Origin: Wyeomyia smithii
Taxonomy: Eukaryota; Arthropoda; Insecta; Diptera; Culicidae
Assembly (NCBI RefSeq): GCF_029784165.1
Contig: NC_073696.1
Span: 105,422,665 to 105,486,664 of the forward strand
Reading direction: 5' to 3'
Length of the DNA stretch: 64,000 nt
Both the position numbers and the translations under genes were made by a program. Under the pieces are notes generated by a model. It did not search any database. It was not told the DNA's origin and saw nothing but the letters and a program-made list of their open reading frames with translations. This document shows, piece after piece, positions 21,691-35,010 of the stretch; the stretch's first letter is position 1; each line of letters opens with the position of its first letter.

Positions 21691-21825
21691 ACCTTATCGG
21701 CCTTCCCGGCCTCCAGAAGAAGCTTTCTTATGATGCCGAAACGACGGCGTTGAAGGCCGTACAAGTCCGCGTTTCGAATGCATCTCTTGATTCTACCGAT
21801 CAACTGTTCGCAATTCGTTGATCTT
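21691..21825. other. Short unassigned junction
   Basis: Lies between the transposase relic and the next LINE relic. It may contain the upstream end of the mariner element, but no terminal repeat was found. Confidence 0.35.
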
Positions 21826-23070
21826 CAGTAATTTTTGCACCGAAAGAACTCAAAATCCCTAAGAGATCTTCGTTGGGTTGCGTATTGGGGTACAAAAAGA
21901 GTCGAGTGGTGGTTTAGGAACGTTTGTATTTTTTTTGACGTATCGTGATGATATTTAATCTGGCCAAAACACATGCTCAGCAACATAATTGCAGCAATCC
22001 AACGCGTCGCCATTTTTGTAGATGGGGCATCCACTCCTCCGATACTACCTTGTCCTCCCAAATCTTGGCAATAGCCCACTGTAGCGCCTGAGTTAGTGCT
22101 CCGCCACCGTGTTTTAATATCTCGCTCTTTAACCTCCTGGAGGTCAGATGCTGGGATTCTGTCTGCATCTGCGCGTACACCGAGAACTACTACCACTTCA
22201 TTGTCGCCTTTTGCTACATTGCAGTTAAGGTGCTCGTCGTAGTACTGCTTCCACCTTTCAATCACCTCACACTTGTGCCTGAGAGGGTTGCCGTCCGGGT
22301 CCCTGCAGAAACTGTTCAGCTTCTCGTAGAACTTTCGTGTGTCATTCGCACGGTACAGTTCCTCCATTGACTCACGATCTCGATCTTCCTGCTGGTGCCT
22401 CTTCTTCTGAAAGACCGAGTTTTGCCTGTTCCGTGCGTGTCGGTAGCGCTGCACGTTTGACCTCGTTCGATGTTGGAGCATTATTTCTTGTGTTGGATTC
22501 TTCTTCTATGGACAGCTATCATACACCTGTTCCAGTTGCGCAACGCTTCCTTCTCGTCGTCGGGTCTTCCTTCGTCTAGGTAGTGCACGTTGATGATGTT
22601 GTAGTTGAAGAACCGGCCCTCAATCCTCAACTTACACATCCTCGCACTGATCGGCTGCGACCCGATCACGCGTTGGCGCATCTCACCCAGTACTACAAAG
22701 TCTTCAGCTCGTTGGTTTACCACAACTCCAATGTTCCTGTCGCACCATGAAAACAGAACAATCTGCAGTTACGTGTACCGGGTTTCCAACCGTAGTTCTT
22801 TATTCTATTGCCTATGTCTGTACCGATTGTTCTGATCCGTATTTACTCCGTTTAGTGTTTTGCGGGGTGGCTTGGTAGGCCTTTTACAACCTCTGTCTCG
22901 CCGCGGGATCATCGTGTCAGTTCTGTCTAGAGTCCCACACTGTTACCAGGACGTTGATCATTCGCTATTAACATGGAGATCAGGCGCTGTTTTGAGCCGA
23001 CCCATCTTGGTGAACAGACCGCCGGATAGCGTCGCACATACTCTCTTAGCTGTCGGATGATAACATTACC
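21826..23070 (-). mobile_element. RTE-like LINE relic, third copy, 3'-incomplete
   Basis: Read on the minus strand. A leader at about 23070-22760 contains GAACAATCGG and a TAGGCAATAGAA stretch comparable to 32140-32170 in RTE-1b. The endonuclease follows (DFVVLGEMRQRVIGSQPISA, then RIEGRFFNYNIINVHY) at about 22690-22590. Next is a linker with RSNVQRYRHARNRQNS and HQQEDRDRESMEELYR, then KFYEKLNSFCRDPDGNPL and EVIERWKQYYDEHLN near 22260, and finally the start of the RT (GGALTQALQWAIAKIWED) near 22080. It stops near 21830. Internal deletions and frameshifts are evident. It is closer to RTE-1 than to RTE-2. Confidence 0.7.
21977..22481 (-). pseudogene. RTE-like linker and RT N-terminal fragment
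   Basis: Two overlapping minus-strand frames carry pieces of one ancestral protein: the EN-RT linker ending in KQYYDEHLNCNV, and, shifted, SEILKHGGGALTQALQWAIA followed by KIWEDKVVSEEWMPHLQKW. In intact relatives this region reads 'ELlK.G...L..alh.liv.iWe.e.lPeeWk'. The RT active site is absent. Confidence 0.65.
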
Positions 23071-26000
23071 CAAACAACGTAAATCAGTTGTGACCATGTT
23101 CAGCTGCTAATCTATGGTATCATATGACTCGTGGAGGTGCGAGATAGGGACTTGTGAGGGCTGGAGCTAAGTTTGACGCTCCTTCAAATTTGCCAACTCT
23201 CCGTTTGAAGCCCAAATAATGGCTTGCTTTTAACACTTAAAACAAATCTTGTATTAAAAAACAAGTCGATCAGTGCATAAACCATGAAAATATGTTTGAT
23301 TTTAGCTTAGTTATAGGGTAAGGAACGGCTTAAGCAATAGCACCTATTTTAATCAGTCGAAGAAAACAGGCCTCAAACTCCTGAATTTTGATCAATATCG
23401 ACAGTTTTAATGATGGAAACGAAAACTTTGATTGTCTAGCTGTCTTACGAATCTAAGAAATACCGTTAATCACAAAGCAATCTGTGAACAATCACTAATT
23501 GAAACAAATCGACCTATATCGCAGCCATTCAGGAGCCACTTCGGGTACTGAAATAAAACGCCTGCAAAACATATGGTAACTGTTTAGAATAGGTTCGGGG
23601 TGATTGGAATAGTGTCCCTCGGTTGGTAACTTTAATTGAAGTTTGCTAACTTAGTTTTACAATCTGAAAACTAGTTTTGACAGAGAAAAAGATAGAGAAC
23701 AGATTGATATACTTCTGTTTGAATTTCACCCAACACATTTCGAGTATTTCGTCTCAATACACAGGCGGTTCCTAAAGCTGCTTAGAAGATGTTTCCTACC
23801 CTAGATCCATAAAATCTTGCATAAGAAAACATTTCATCGCACGGGAGTGAACTTTAAATTTAAAGTTTCACTATTCAGTAATTAAAAATAGTTAAAAACT
23901 AAAAGTGAAACTTTCCAGTGTAGAATGACATTTTCATCCAGAAATCTTCAACAGAGTTGTTATGCCGTTTCACGCTACCGTCTGTGGCTAGGTAGGTAGT
24001 GCCCGGTAGCCCAAAGCACCGGCGAGAATATAGCGAAACCAGTATACATACAAGCAGACAAGTCAGTAGAGTGCTCGACGGCTGCTTGCGAAGCGGATGA
24101 CATGCCAGACTTTTGGGACGTACAACCCACTCCCGAGTTCAGTTGCTCCTTATAGTCCGAGATGCGACTTGCGCCAACGCAACGTGCAGCATTGCAAGCT
24201 ACTTTACTTGGCATGGCATGGATGGGCCATTTGGCTCATACTGATGGCAACAGCATGAAAAACAACGGCAGTCTACCACCCCCCAGGAAGCAGAAGCACG
24301 GTCCTGTGGTATGGATGTACGATAGCTGTGTGTATACGTACCTACAACGAAACAGCACGGTATCTAGGAATGCCTCGAGCTTTTCCTTCATCGGTGGTGT
24401 GTTCTGGTGGCAACATTCACAGTGGATACTCGGAACGATAGAATGTCCAACATTGGTTTTCCTCCAAACAAAATAGCAGCAAATAAATCGGTGTTCTGAA
24501 ACACAAACGTTTTCACCCCATCAAAGTTTTCAATACATATTCACAAAAACTACTCATATTATTGAGCTCCAAACAATCAATTTTAATATAGTTTAGTATA
24601 CTACTAATTTTAAACAGTTTATATGTATGAATAAATTGTAATTTATTTTATAATGAGCCTACATCATTACACTATTCAATATTGACGCAATACAGAGGAG
24701 TTCTCAAGAAAGGACATGTGCGAAAGTTGGTCATCTCGATAGAACAGGTGGGAATCTGGGAATTACTTGCGAGAACATGACGCGGAAGTACAGGTGGTTG
24801 ATCTTTTCGATTCCTTCGTGACACAAAACTATGTTTTGAAATTACGAAAAACACAATGTAAATGTAAAATCAAAAAGATTGAACAAAAATGTAAAAACTA
24901 CGGTTAGGGTTTTTCACCATGCTTCAATATCAAACGGTTGGGTTACGGAAACATACTTGCCGGACTGAAGAACGTATTTCACGAGCCATATCACTGATAC
25001 CTGATGCACGAGAAGAAAACGAAGTAAATAAAAGTTAGGGCATCCTAAACGATGTCGCTTGTTCAGACATAACAACTAACAGGGCTGCTTCATACGTTGT
25101 CCTGTAATAGAGTGGTTATATCAATCTGATCGTACAGCTGGGAAAGCGGGATTGAGGTTGCATATTTTGCAAGTGAAAAGAAATTTACTGTTCACATGTG
25201 CCATGCGTTCAAAATGTATCGGTAGAGTATGGTTAGGATGTTGGGCTCTGATTAGTCCAATTTTTATGCGGCAATCTACTAATAGGTTGTAGGTTAATCC
25301 ATGTTTACTTTCTCATAACTCAGTCTTTACCTGAGTGCCTCGAGTTGGTGAACGAGGTTTCAAGACTTTTTGTTTGAGTGGAGTGAGTAATTCACAGAAT
25401 CTAAATTCATCTAATTCTACAGTTTGGTGACAATCACATTTTTCATTTTACAAGAATCTCGTGCATCACATAGTTTATATTGATAGAACAACAAATTTGT
25501 TCAGCATGGGACCCGACTATTAAAAAGGATGTTAGCAGATACTTTGATTTGCGCCGATATCACAAGATTATTACACTATTACATGCATAGTATTTAAAAT
25601 CTCGACATAAAATAAACGAATATGTATTCTGACGGTGAGCACAACCCAGCGATATGGCTGATCCAAAGTTTAGAGGATTTACCAAATGTATACTAGACTT
25701 TCTACCAAATCAGCAGCCGTCGTTTAATTCAATCATACTCGAACCGACAAAAAGCAATTGATCAATAATTATTTCCACCGGGCAGTCTCGTGCCGTCGTC
25801 CTGATAATTGCGAACGCCACATCATTGTTATTACTGGCTTCTGTGTTGTTCCAGCCGGTTGCCTGAAAAGTCTGATACTTAATCGTTTTTATGTGCACGC
25901 GCCACGCCGGAATACCCCCTATGTCGCACCCAGACCCGGTCCCGATCGGTAGTGTGGGATTTTCGAGGTGAATAAAAATTTTCACCGTCACGCTTCAACT

Positions 26001-26894
26001 GATATCCCTGCTCCCCCGGGAAGCCGATTGAACCCGACGCGATGGTTGCGCTGAGTTTCGCCAGCGCTTGTTACTGCCTATTCATGTAATTATAACCACC
26101 ACCCAGTCATCCAAACGCCCACTGGATCACTCAACCCTCTGTGCTACGAAATAGGGATGAAGGAATAAACCACCAACGCAGCGCGACGTTCTATAATTGC
26201 CAGTCCTGGTTTGGTGAATGCTAGCAACGTTGAAAAACGAATCCGCAGGTGGTAGCGCGGAGAGCAGTCGGTTTTCCAGTCACTTTTTGTTACACTGAAT
26301 ACCGCGATGCGACTCGTGCCGACGACGGGTTGCGCTTAGTGAAAGCAAACTTTCCGAGGGTTTACACATTATACGGCTTGTGTCGCATTCGCCACCGAAG
26401 CAGGTATAAATTGTTCTAGGGTAGCGGCAAATGTGAATTGTTTGTCAATAACAGAAGCGTGCGGAAGACAACCGTAACTAAAATCCAGAACACTGCAGCG
26501 GCGTCCTAGGGACTGCTTTTCGGGCGTTCTCGGTAATCAATTAATAATGCGGCCTTATAATTGGACGCCTAAGAGAATGAGGCTGCTATAGTAAACAATT
26601 CCTTCTGTTTCGCACCTTGGACTGGCAATTGGTAGCACTTGAAAGGAACATCCAATTTCTATAGCACCAAGTCTAGACCGGAAAACTATCAGATATTACG
26701 GTAGTAACGTGATAAATGGTATTAAAACAATCAAGGTTTTTTTCAACTCTAATTTACTCTAACTTTCATAAACAATCGAATCGACGCATTGACAACAGAA
26801 GAACTTTAACACCACTCTGAAAATAAAACTTAAAACTTAAAAATAAACATATTTAAACCGTACAACAACACTGACACAGTCAGCAAGGATTTGG
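23071..26894. other. Intergenic DNA, no gene recognised
   Basis: About 3.8 kb without any motif I can name. Short frames at 24162-24476 (+) and 25710-25991 (-) show no family features. The stretch at about 25900-26560 is less AT-rich than its surroundings and could be regulatory or part of a non-coding transcript, but the sequence itself does not show it. Confidence 0.5.
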
Positions 26895-27611
26895 TATATG
26901 AGCAAGATCGCGCCAAATGACCTATGGTCGAATATCGACCATTGTTGATTTGAATGAAACTTTGCACACGTATTTGGCTTAGCAAACTGAGCCTTTTTCA
27001 CAGGTGGAGAGATTTTTTACATGAGTTACATTCTAAAAGGCCGTATGCCTTTTGGCATAGGTTTTATTCGAAGCATTGTAGCCCAGAAACCGTTGGTTAT
27101 ATAGAAAAACTGTCTGAGAATGAGTTGTAGGGAATTAAAAATGCACCATAAAAAATATACACTGTACAAAAAAAATTTTTTTTTGACCAAAAAAAATTAA
27201 AAATAAACATTAAATTTCAATTTAAAAAAAAAGAGTTGAATTTTTTCTAATTTTTTTTTTAAAGAAGCTTGACGTTAATACGCAACTTTTAAAAAAGTCC
27301 AGGATGGAGAAATAAAAAATATTTTTTTATGGTAGATTAATTTTTTTATAAAAATTCTAATTCAAACATTTTTCAAAATAATTGTATTCTGATGATTTTA
27401 AAAGATGCAGAGAGTCATTTTGAATCAAAAAGCTCTTGGTAGTAAACATTCTAAAGGCGTCGGTTTTCGAGTTTTTTTTAATTTAAGCTCGAAAAATTAT
27501 AATTATTTAGGAAAATACACGTTTTTCTTAATTTGTGCATGGTTCTCCAACAGAAACCATACGTTCATTGGAATGCTTGATCAAAAATATACAATTCATT
27601 CTTTGACAACA
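26895..27611 (+). repeat. Left arm of a 1.5-kb palindrome
   Basis: Reads as the reverse complement of 27677-28407 with scattered mismatches and small indels. Easy anchors are ATTCATTCTTTGACAA (ending near 27609) against TTGTCAAAGAATGAAT (from 27679), and CACAGGTGGAGAGAT near 27000 against ATCTCTCCACCTGTG near 28280. The arms are AT-rich with long A/T runs in the middle. A 74-codon frame at 27405-27629 exists in mirrored form in the other arm. Confidence 0.85.
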
Positions 27612-27676
27612 AAACGATTGGATAAATAACTCAAGCGCTAAACCTTAGCCTACCTACACGCTCCCCCTTGCCGAAT

Positions 27677-28407
27677 GTTTGTCAAAGAATGAATTGTATA
27701 TTTTTGATCAAGCATTCCAATGAACGTATGGTTTTTGCTGGAGTATAATGGACAAATTAAGAAAAACGTGTATTTTCCTAAATAATTATAATTTTTCGAG
27801 CTTAAATTAGAAATAACTCGAAAACCAATGCCTTTAGAATGTTTACTACCAAGAGCTTTTTGATTCAAAATAACTCTCAGCATCTTTTAAAATCATCAGA
27901 ATACAAATGTTTTGAAAAAATGTTTGAATTAGAATTTTCATAAAAAAATTAATCTACCATAAAAAAATTATTTTTCATTTCTCCATCCTGGACTTTTTTT
28001 AAAAGTTGCGTATTAACGTCGAGTTTCTTTTAAAAAAAATTAAAAAAAATTCAACTCTTTTTTTTTTAAATTGAAATTTAATGTTTATTTTTAATTTTTT
28101 TTGGTCAAAAAAATTTTTTTTGTACAGTGTATATTTTTTTATGATGCATTTTCGATTCGCTACAGCTCATTCTCAGACAGTTTTTCTATACAACCAACGG
28201 TTTCTGGGCTACAATGCTTCGAATAAAACCTATGCCAAAAGGCATACGCCCTTTTAGAATGTAAATTATGGGTGTAAGAAATCTCTCCACCTGTGAAAAA
28301 TGCTCAGTTTGCTAAGCCAAATACGTGTGTAAAGTTTCATTCAAATCAAAAATGGTCGAATAAATTTCCGCGTATTTCCAGGCGATTTGAAATGATTTTG
28401 CTCATAT
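27677..28407 (-). repeat. Right arm of the 1.5-kb palindrome
   Basis: Complements 26895-27611 with a spacer of only about 65 bp. The minus-strand frame at 27650-27883 (RVILNQKALGSKHSKGIGFR) is the mirror of the left-arm frame (RVILNQKALGSKHSKGVGFR). Differences are mainly point changes and short indels in homopolymers. It could be a foldback-type or large MITE-like element. No flanking duplication was identified, and no transposase is present. Confidence 0.85.
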
Positions 28408-29530
28408 TCTACTTTTGGAAAGAACACCAATTCAGAGCGTTCGTTCGGAAGAGTACTTAAAATTATCAGTTTCAAAACTTAAGAAGCAGTTCACGGCAAA
28501 CGTCGAAAATATCATTCTCTTCTATTCCAACACCACGAGCGTTTTTTAGTATTCTAGTATTGTAAACATAAGTTTCGATTGGACCCGTTGGTGGTTCAGA
28601 TAATTCAGATAATGTCCGACGTGTATTTTCTGTGCATCAATATTTGTTTCTTAGCCCATTCCCGTATGACATCACCTAATATCTGAGCTTTGGTTCTCAT
28701 ACAACAACTATATTTAAAATTTTGAACGATGAAACTATTAAATACGGTGAGTGTCGCTCCGTAATTGAATAATTTAGTGTCGCTTAGAAGCGAGAGAAAA
28801 TATAAGATCGCATAGCAACAGACCATAAGACACGATCGAGCTGACTAGAACATGCTAGATCCGCGCGAGACCTCTAGAATAGAGTTATGATAAGGAACGT
28901 AAAAACGGTCTCACGCGTAGATTGTGTATTTTAAACGTTTTGTTTAGTTAGGACTTTAGGATAAGCCACTCCCATGTGAAGGGACCAAAGCGCATTAGAA
29001 GTTTACTTTCTCTTTCTTTCTAATGGAAGGACCCGTTAGAGCCAGAAGTAAAATAAATAAATTTTCTCTAATTTTAATGAAAACTCTGGCATCTTAAGGA
29101 ATAGTTATAGATAAAGGATTTTTCGAATAGTTATAAATCGCGTGTGCAACTTGTAGTGTTAAGACGACTTTTGTAAATTTGTTAAATAAAGTTAAGTTTC
29201 TTCCAGTGCAACAAAGTGTTCTCCTTTAAAAAGAAAAGCCAATTTCAAAGTACGACATTAGTCGGAAAATCGACTTTGGTAATTTTAACAACAACTTCTA
29301 GATAAGGAAGTTTTAGCGAGAGAACAATCTTTTTCACGCAATGCAGTTTGTATGAATTGTGCATGCAGTTAATGTAAATCAAAGTTTGAATATCATTTTT
29401 GAAGGTGAAAACTGATTTCTCTCCGCGAGAAGGGGTTAAGAAAACAATGGTAGGAAAAAGCTGTGTTTTGATAGATATGTAATTTGATGATGTTAGTTCT
29501 TCATATCCGGGCGGTTGATCGGACACTTCT
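28408..29530. other. Intergenic DNA, nothing recognised
   Basis: AT-rich. Includes a short TTTCTTTCTTTC tract near 29010. Frames on the minus strand (28605-28826, 29245-29544) have no recognisable motifs. Confidence 0.5.
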
Positions 29531-29616
29531 TTCAAGTACCACATCTACTACAATGACGGCAAACTAGGAAACCAATTGAAGCGTGTCATTAGGTGGAGGC
29601 CTTTTATTGACCGCCT

Positions 29617-31747
29617 ATGCGTATTGAGAATCAAGGGCATATCTTCAAATACAGCCTTATCAACGTATACGCGCCGACAAACAATGAAACCGATGACGTA
29701 GACGAGGACTGCTACGAGCTCCTTGAGAAAATGTATTGGGAGTGCTCACAACACGACATAAAGATTGTCATCGGAGATATGAACGCACAAGTCGGACGAG
29801 AGGATTTCTGCCGCTATTGGTAGGGAAAGTCTTCACTCTACCACCAACGACAACGGCTTGAGGTTAGTGAACTTCGCCGAGGCCAGCGGAATGACAATCT
29901 GTAGTACCCATTTTGCACATCTGAACACTCGGAAGCACGCCTGGAGACACCCCAATGGAAAGGCCTGCTCCCAGATCGACGGCCGGCACTTTTCAGACGT
30001 CAAAGATATGCGGCCCTTTCGAGGGCCAAACATCGAGTCGGATTACTATCTCCTGGTAGGTAAGATTCGCACCCGGCTGTCCAACGTATTTGAATCGAGA
30101 TCGGAGAGGAAGCTACGTCTGGACATCCAGAGTTTATCAGTGGAAGGAGTTGCGGCAGAGTATACTCGGAAAGTTGATTGACAGATCGGTGAACCAGCTG
30201 GAGTAGACCTGAACGAGCAGTGGAAGCACATCCATGATGCGGTCAGCGAAACAGCGCGAGTAGTGATAGGCATGACAACGAGAACTATGCGTAGTGGTTG
30301 GTTCGATGCTGAGTGTCTAGAAATGACGGAAGAGAAGAACCGGGCCAACGCCAACATGTTAGTAGCAGCTAATCGCGTGACGCGTCAGATGCGGGAGAAA
30401 TACCGGGAGGCAAGAGATGCCGAAAAGATGCTTCACTGCCGTGAGAAACGTTAGCACTACGATCGCGTCCTCGCGGAGGCGGATAATTGTTCCACCAGGC
30501 AGGACACGAGGAGATTCTATGGAACGATTAAAAAAGTCAGGAACCGGATCTGCCATGTGTAATGACAGGGAGAGGAACTTGATTATCGATAACTCGCAGG
30601 CGGCCAGGCGTTGGAAGCAACATTTTGAAGTGCTGTTGAACGGTAAGGAAGGTAGAAGAGTCGTCGAGGGGAACAGGACAGAAATTGGGGAGGACGGACA
30701 AGCTATGGAATGTGGACCGACCAACATTGGACGAGGTTAAGAATGCTTGAAAAGAGCTGAAGAACCACAAAGCAACTGGGCTTACCGGCCGAACTTTTCA
30801 AAGTCAGGAGCGAGCGGCTGTATAATGCAATTCACTAGTTTATCCTAAGGGTATGGTCTGAGGAACAACTACCTAAGGACTGGTTGGGATGATTCATATG
30901 CCCTATTTACAAGGAGAGGCATAGACTCGACTGTAGTAATTATCGAGGCATAACTCTCCTCAATTTCGTGAAAAAATCTCTTCAGTATCCTGTTACAGCG
31001 ACTGAGGCCGTTGCAGGAAGCCTTTGTTGGAGAATACTACTGCGGTTGTCGAGTGGGACGACCTACAACGAACCAGATGTTTACCTAGAGACAAATCCCC
31101 GACAAGTTTCGAGAACACAACTAGCAGACACATCATCTGTTTATTGACTTTAAGGTGGCGTACGATACACTGAAACGCAACGAGCTGTGGTAAATTATGC
31201 TTGAACATGGTTTCCCAACAAAACTACTTAAACTGTTACATGCGACGCTTGACGGTTTCACATTAAGCGTCAGGACAGGGGACGAATTTTCGGGCGCGTT
31301 TGCTACGTTAGATGGTCTGAACCAAGGTGACGGAAAGTGCAGAAGGTGCAATATGAAGGACAGGTGTGCAGCGAAGCGGCACCATTATCATGAAGTCTCA
31401 CATGCTTCTGGACTTCGCGATATAATTGGTGTTGGGAGACCTTGACGGCCTTCAGAAGGGAAGCTGAGTAAATTGGACTCACCACAGAAGTGTTTAACGA
31501 AGTACCTTGTAGCTGGAAGAGCGCGTGGTAGTTCTGCGGGTGTTAGTTCGTTGGATGGGATTACCCTCGAAGTGGTCAACGAATTTGTTTATCTTGGTAC
31601 TCTCGTGACATGTGACAACGAGGTGAGCCGCGAGATGAAAAGACGGATCGCGGCAGCGAATAGAGTCTATTGCAGATTACGTAGCCAGTTTAGGTCCCGT
31701 AGCCTATAGATCCGTACGAAATTTGCGGTCTATAGAACTCTGATCCT
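29617..31747 (+). pseudogene. RTE-2b polyprotein relic, endonuclease and RT part
   Basis: Endonuclease: LINVYAPTNNETDDVDEDCY and VIGDMNAQVGRE (metal-binding Asp/Asn) at 29665-29800. It continues in a shifted frame with ICSTHFAHLNTRKHAWRHPN and FRGPNIESDYYLLV, where the usual SDH catalytic motif reads SDY. Linker: GWFDAECLEMTEEKNRANAN near 30300. RT: IDFKVAYDTLKRNELW near 31145 and LEHGFPTKLLKLLHATLDGF near 31200. The FADD active site near 31415 is destroyed (FAI-stop). The C-terminal FVYLGTLVTCDNEVSREMKR is near 31590. Numerous frameshifts make it a dead copy. Confidence 0.8.
31737..31747 (+). repeat. Left target-site duplication of nested RTE-1b
   Basis: ACTCTGATCCT occurs here and at 35027-35037, exactly where the RTE-2b reading frame is broken and resumed. 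Confidence 0.85.
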
Positions 31748-32215
31748 GATTTGGTTGGTTAATAACTGGACCAAAGGCGCGTAACAGTTCCCACTAGTGA
31801 ACCTCAGCCTTCCAGCTACCGTACCCCTACCTTCTCGTGGTACCAACTGATGTGCGAGTAACCAGTGGAAAGATCGGGTAACCAACCCTGGTGGGACTGC
31901 TGGTCGCATGCTGACAGGGGGCGGGGCTTTCTTCCTTGGAAGGGAGTTTCCTGGGATCGATACCAACAGAAGCGTTCTAAGTAACGCAGTGTCCTTCTCA
32001 TGTCCTGGTAGTACCGGGGACTCAAAACAATGGCACTACGATGGCCCTCCTGCGACATAGTGGGGTTGGTCGCTGGCCTTGCAAGCCCGCGCCATTAAAA
32101 AACAACAGCAACGAACGCAATAACGTTAAGTACGGACCGGAACAATCGGCTAGTACCTAGGCAACGAAAACGGACTAACGATTGGATTCTCGGAACATGG
32201 AACTGCCGATCTCGC

Positions 32216-32883
32216 GTGCTTTCCGAGGAATTGAAGACCCGCAACTTCAACATCGTAGCGCTGCAGGAGTTATGCTGGAAGGGGACGATGGTGCGTACGT
32301 ACAGGGATGGTCACACCATCTACCAGAGTTGTGGAAGCACACATGAGCTGGGAACAGCTTTTATAGTGATGGGAGAGATGCAGAAGCGGGTGATCGGGTG
32401 GTGGCCAATCAGCCCTAGAATGTGCAGGTTGAGGATCAAAGGCCGTTTCTTCAACATTAGTATTATCAACGTGCATTGCCCACACCTCGGAAGTACCGAT
32501 GACGACAAGGACGAATTCTACGCGCAGTTGGAGAGTGAAGATGACCGCTGCCTAAAACATGATGTCAAGATCATCATCGGGGATTACAACGCTCAGGTTG
32601 GCCAGGAGGAGGAGTACAAACCGGTGATTGGACGATTCAGTGCACACCAGCTGACGAGTGAAATGGCCTCAGACTAATCGACTTTGCCGCCTTCAAGAAC
32701 ATGGCCATATGTACCACCTTCTTCCAGCATAGCCTCCACCATAGACTCACCTGGAGATCACCGAATAGAACAGGAACACAAATCGACCACGTTTTGATAG
32801 ATGGTCGGCACTTTTCGGACATTATCGACGTCAGATCACATCGAAGCGCTAACATCGATTCGGATCACTACCTAGTGATGTAG
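32216..32883 (+). pseudogene. RTE-1b endonuclease part
   Basis: AP-type endonuclease: MLSEELKTRNFNIVALQELC (catalytic Glu) at 32216, RMCRLRIKGRFFNISIINVH near 32420, KIIIGDYNAQVGQEEEYKPV near 32570. After a frameshift near 32670 it continues with AICTTFFQHSLHHRLTWRSP, QIDHVLIDGRHFSDIIDVRS and NIDSDHYLVM, where the SDH triad is retained, before a stop at 32881. Function would be to nick target DNA for reverse transcription; the frameshift and stop prevent it. Confidence 0.85.
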
Positions 32884-33073
32884 AAGATACGCCAAAAACT
32901 ATTCGTTGTGAATAACATACGATACCGTCGCCCGTCACGGAATAATCTCGCGCGGCTGAAGCAACACGACATCGCAACACGACATCGCAACATAGTACGC
33001 GTCATCGCTCGAAGCTGCACTGCCAGAAGAGGGAGAGCGTGAAGAAGCCCCTCTAGGGGATTGCTGGAATGCC

Positions 33074-34911
33074 GTGAAAACAGCTATCAGCAGTGCTGCG
33101 GAGGAAGTCCTGGGATACGTGCAACCGAATCAACGTAACGAGTGGTTTGACGAAGAATGTCGGCAGATATCGGACGAGAAGAACGCAGCGCGGACAACAA
33201 TGCTGCGTAGAGCCACCCGTCAGAATGTGGAGCGATATAGACTGGAACGGAGGCAGCAAGTCCAACTCTTCAAGGAAAAAAAGCGTCGCCAGGAAAAGGA
33301 TGAATGTGAAGAACTCGAGCAGCTGCACCGCACACACGAAACACGAAAGTTCTACCAAAAACTCAACGCATCCCGCAGAGGCTTTGTCCCATGAGCCGAA
33401 ATGTGTAGGGATAAGAATGGAGGCATTTTGACGGATGATCGTGAGGTGATCGAAAGGTGGAAGCAGCACTACGATGAACACCTGAATGGCGTGCAAGTAG
33501 GAGACCACAACAGGAGCGGAGAAGACGTGGTAGGTGCAACGAACGACAAAGATGTGCCACTCTCAACAATAAGCGAAGTTAAGGAAGCGATCCGGCAGCT
33601 CAAGAACAACAAAGCGGCCGGAAAAGACGGCATCGGAGCTGAGCTTATTAAGATGGGCCCCGACAAACTGGCTAGCGCGCTGCATCGGCTGATCGTCAAG
33701 ATCTGGGAAACAGAACAGCTACCGGAGGAGTGGAAAGAAGGGGTTATCTGCCCCATATACAAAAAGGGCGACAAACTAGACTGCGAGAACTTTCGAGCGA
33801 TCACAGTCCTGAATGCCGCTTACAAAGTGTTTTCCCAGGTCATCTTCCAACGCCTGTCACCATTATCCAGCAGGTTTGTAGGAAGCTACCAGGCCGGCTT
33901 CATGGAAGGACGGTCTACGACTGACCAAATCTTTACACTGCGGCAGATCCTCCAAAAGTGCCGTGAGTTTAGAGTCCCTACACACCATCTTTTCGTCGAC
34001 TTTGAAGCCGCATACGATACAACAAACCGACAAGAGCTATGGAAAATTCTCGACGAAAACGGTTTTCCGGGGAAGCTGACAAGACTAATTAAGGCTACGA
34101 TGGAGGATGTGAAGTGTTGTGTGAGAATTTCGGGTGGCACGTCGGACCCATTCGAGTCTCACAAGGTGATGGTCTCTCCTGATTATTGTTTAACGTCGCG
34201 CTTGAGGGTGTTATGAGACGAGCGGGGTTTGACATGCGGGGCACGATTTTCAACAGATCAGGTCAATTTATTTGCTTTGCGGATGACGTGGATATTGTCG
34301 GCAGAAATTTTGAGACGGTGGCAGACCAGTGTACCCGACTGAAACGTGAAGCAGATAGGATCGGACTGAAGATTGATATGTCAAAAACTAAGTATATGCT
34401 TGCAGGTGAGTCCGAGCACGACAGGGCAATACGCTAACAATCGACGGGGATGAGTTCGAGGTGGTCGACGAGTTTGTGTACCTCGGCTCTCTGGTAACTG
34501 AGAACAACGATACCAGCCGGGAGATAAGGAGACGTGTTATCAGTGGAAGTCTTGCCCACTATGGGCTCCATAAAAAACTACGGTCGCAAAATCTGAGTCT
34601 TCGCACCAAGTGTATCCTGTACAAAACGCTAATAAGACCGGTTGTTATCTACGGGTATGAGACGTGGACAATGCTCGAGGAGGACTTGCGAGCACTCGGT
34701 GTTTTTGAACGTCGGCGGTGTGCAGGAAAACGGAGTGGAGAGGCGTAGGATGAACCACGAGCTTGCGCGCCTCTTCGGTGAACCCAGTATTCAGAAAGTG
34801 GCTAAAGTTGGAAGGATACGCTGGGCAAGGCATGTAGCTAGAATGCCGAGATGGGTGGACCAGATGGAGCACGATCTGCAGAGTACCGGGTGTCCGCGGA
34901 ACTGGAGGTAG
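33074..34911 (+). pseudogene. RTE-1b reverse transcriptase part
   Basis: Frame 33074-33394 carries the EN-RT linker and ends in a single in-frame TGA. The same frame continues at 33401 with CRDKNGGILTDDREVIERWK. RT motifs are QLKNNKAAGKDGIGAELIKM, LPEEWKEGVICPIYKKGD, AITVLNAAYKVFSQVIFQRL, GRSTTDQIFTLRQIL and HLFVDFEAAYDTTNR. Motif B (GLRQGD-type) is broken by a frameshift near 34170. The catalytic CFADDVDIVGR at about 34273 is intact but in another frame. The C-terminal EFVYLGSLVTENNDTSREIR and ILYKTLIRPVVIYGYETWTM follow. At least three lesions make it inactive. Confidence 0.85.
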
Positions 34912-34978
34912 GCAGCCATGGACCGAGTAAATTGGCGGAACCACATTATGCAGGCCATGTCATAGGACGTACGGCCAT

Positions 34979-34979
34979 C

Positions 34980-35010
<31 letters not shown>

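Noticed and set aside
22860..23060. 66-codon plus-strand frame
   Set aside because: It is antisense to the leader of the RTE-like relic at 21826-23070.
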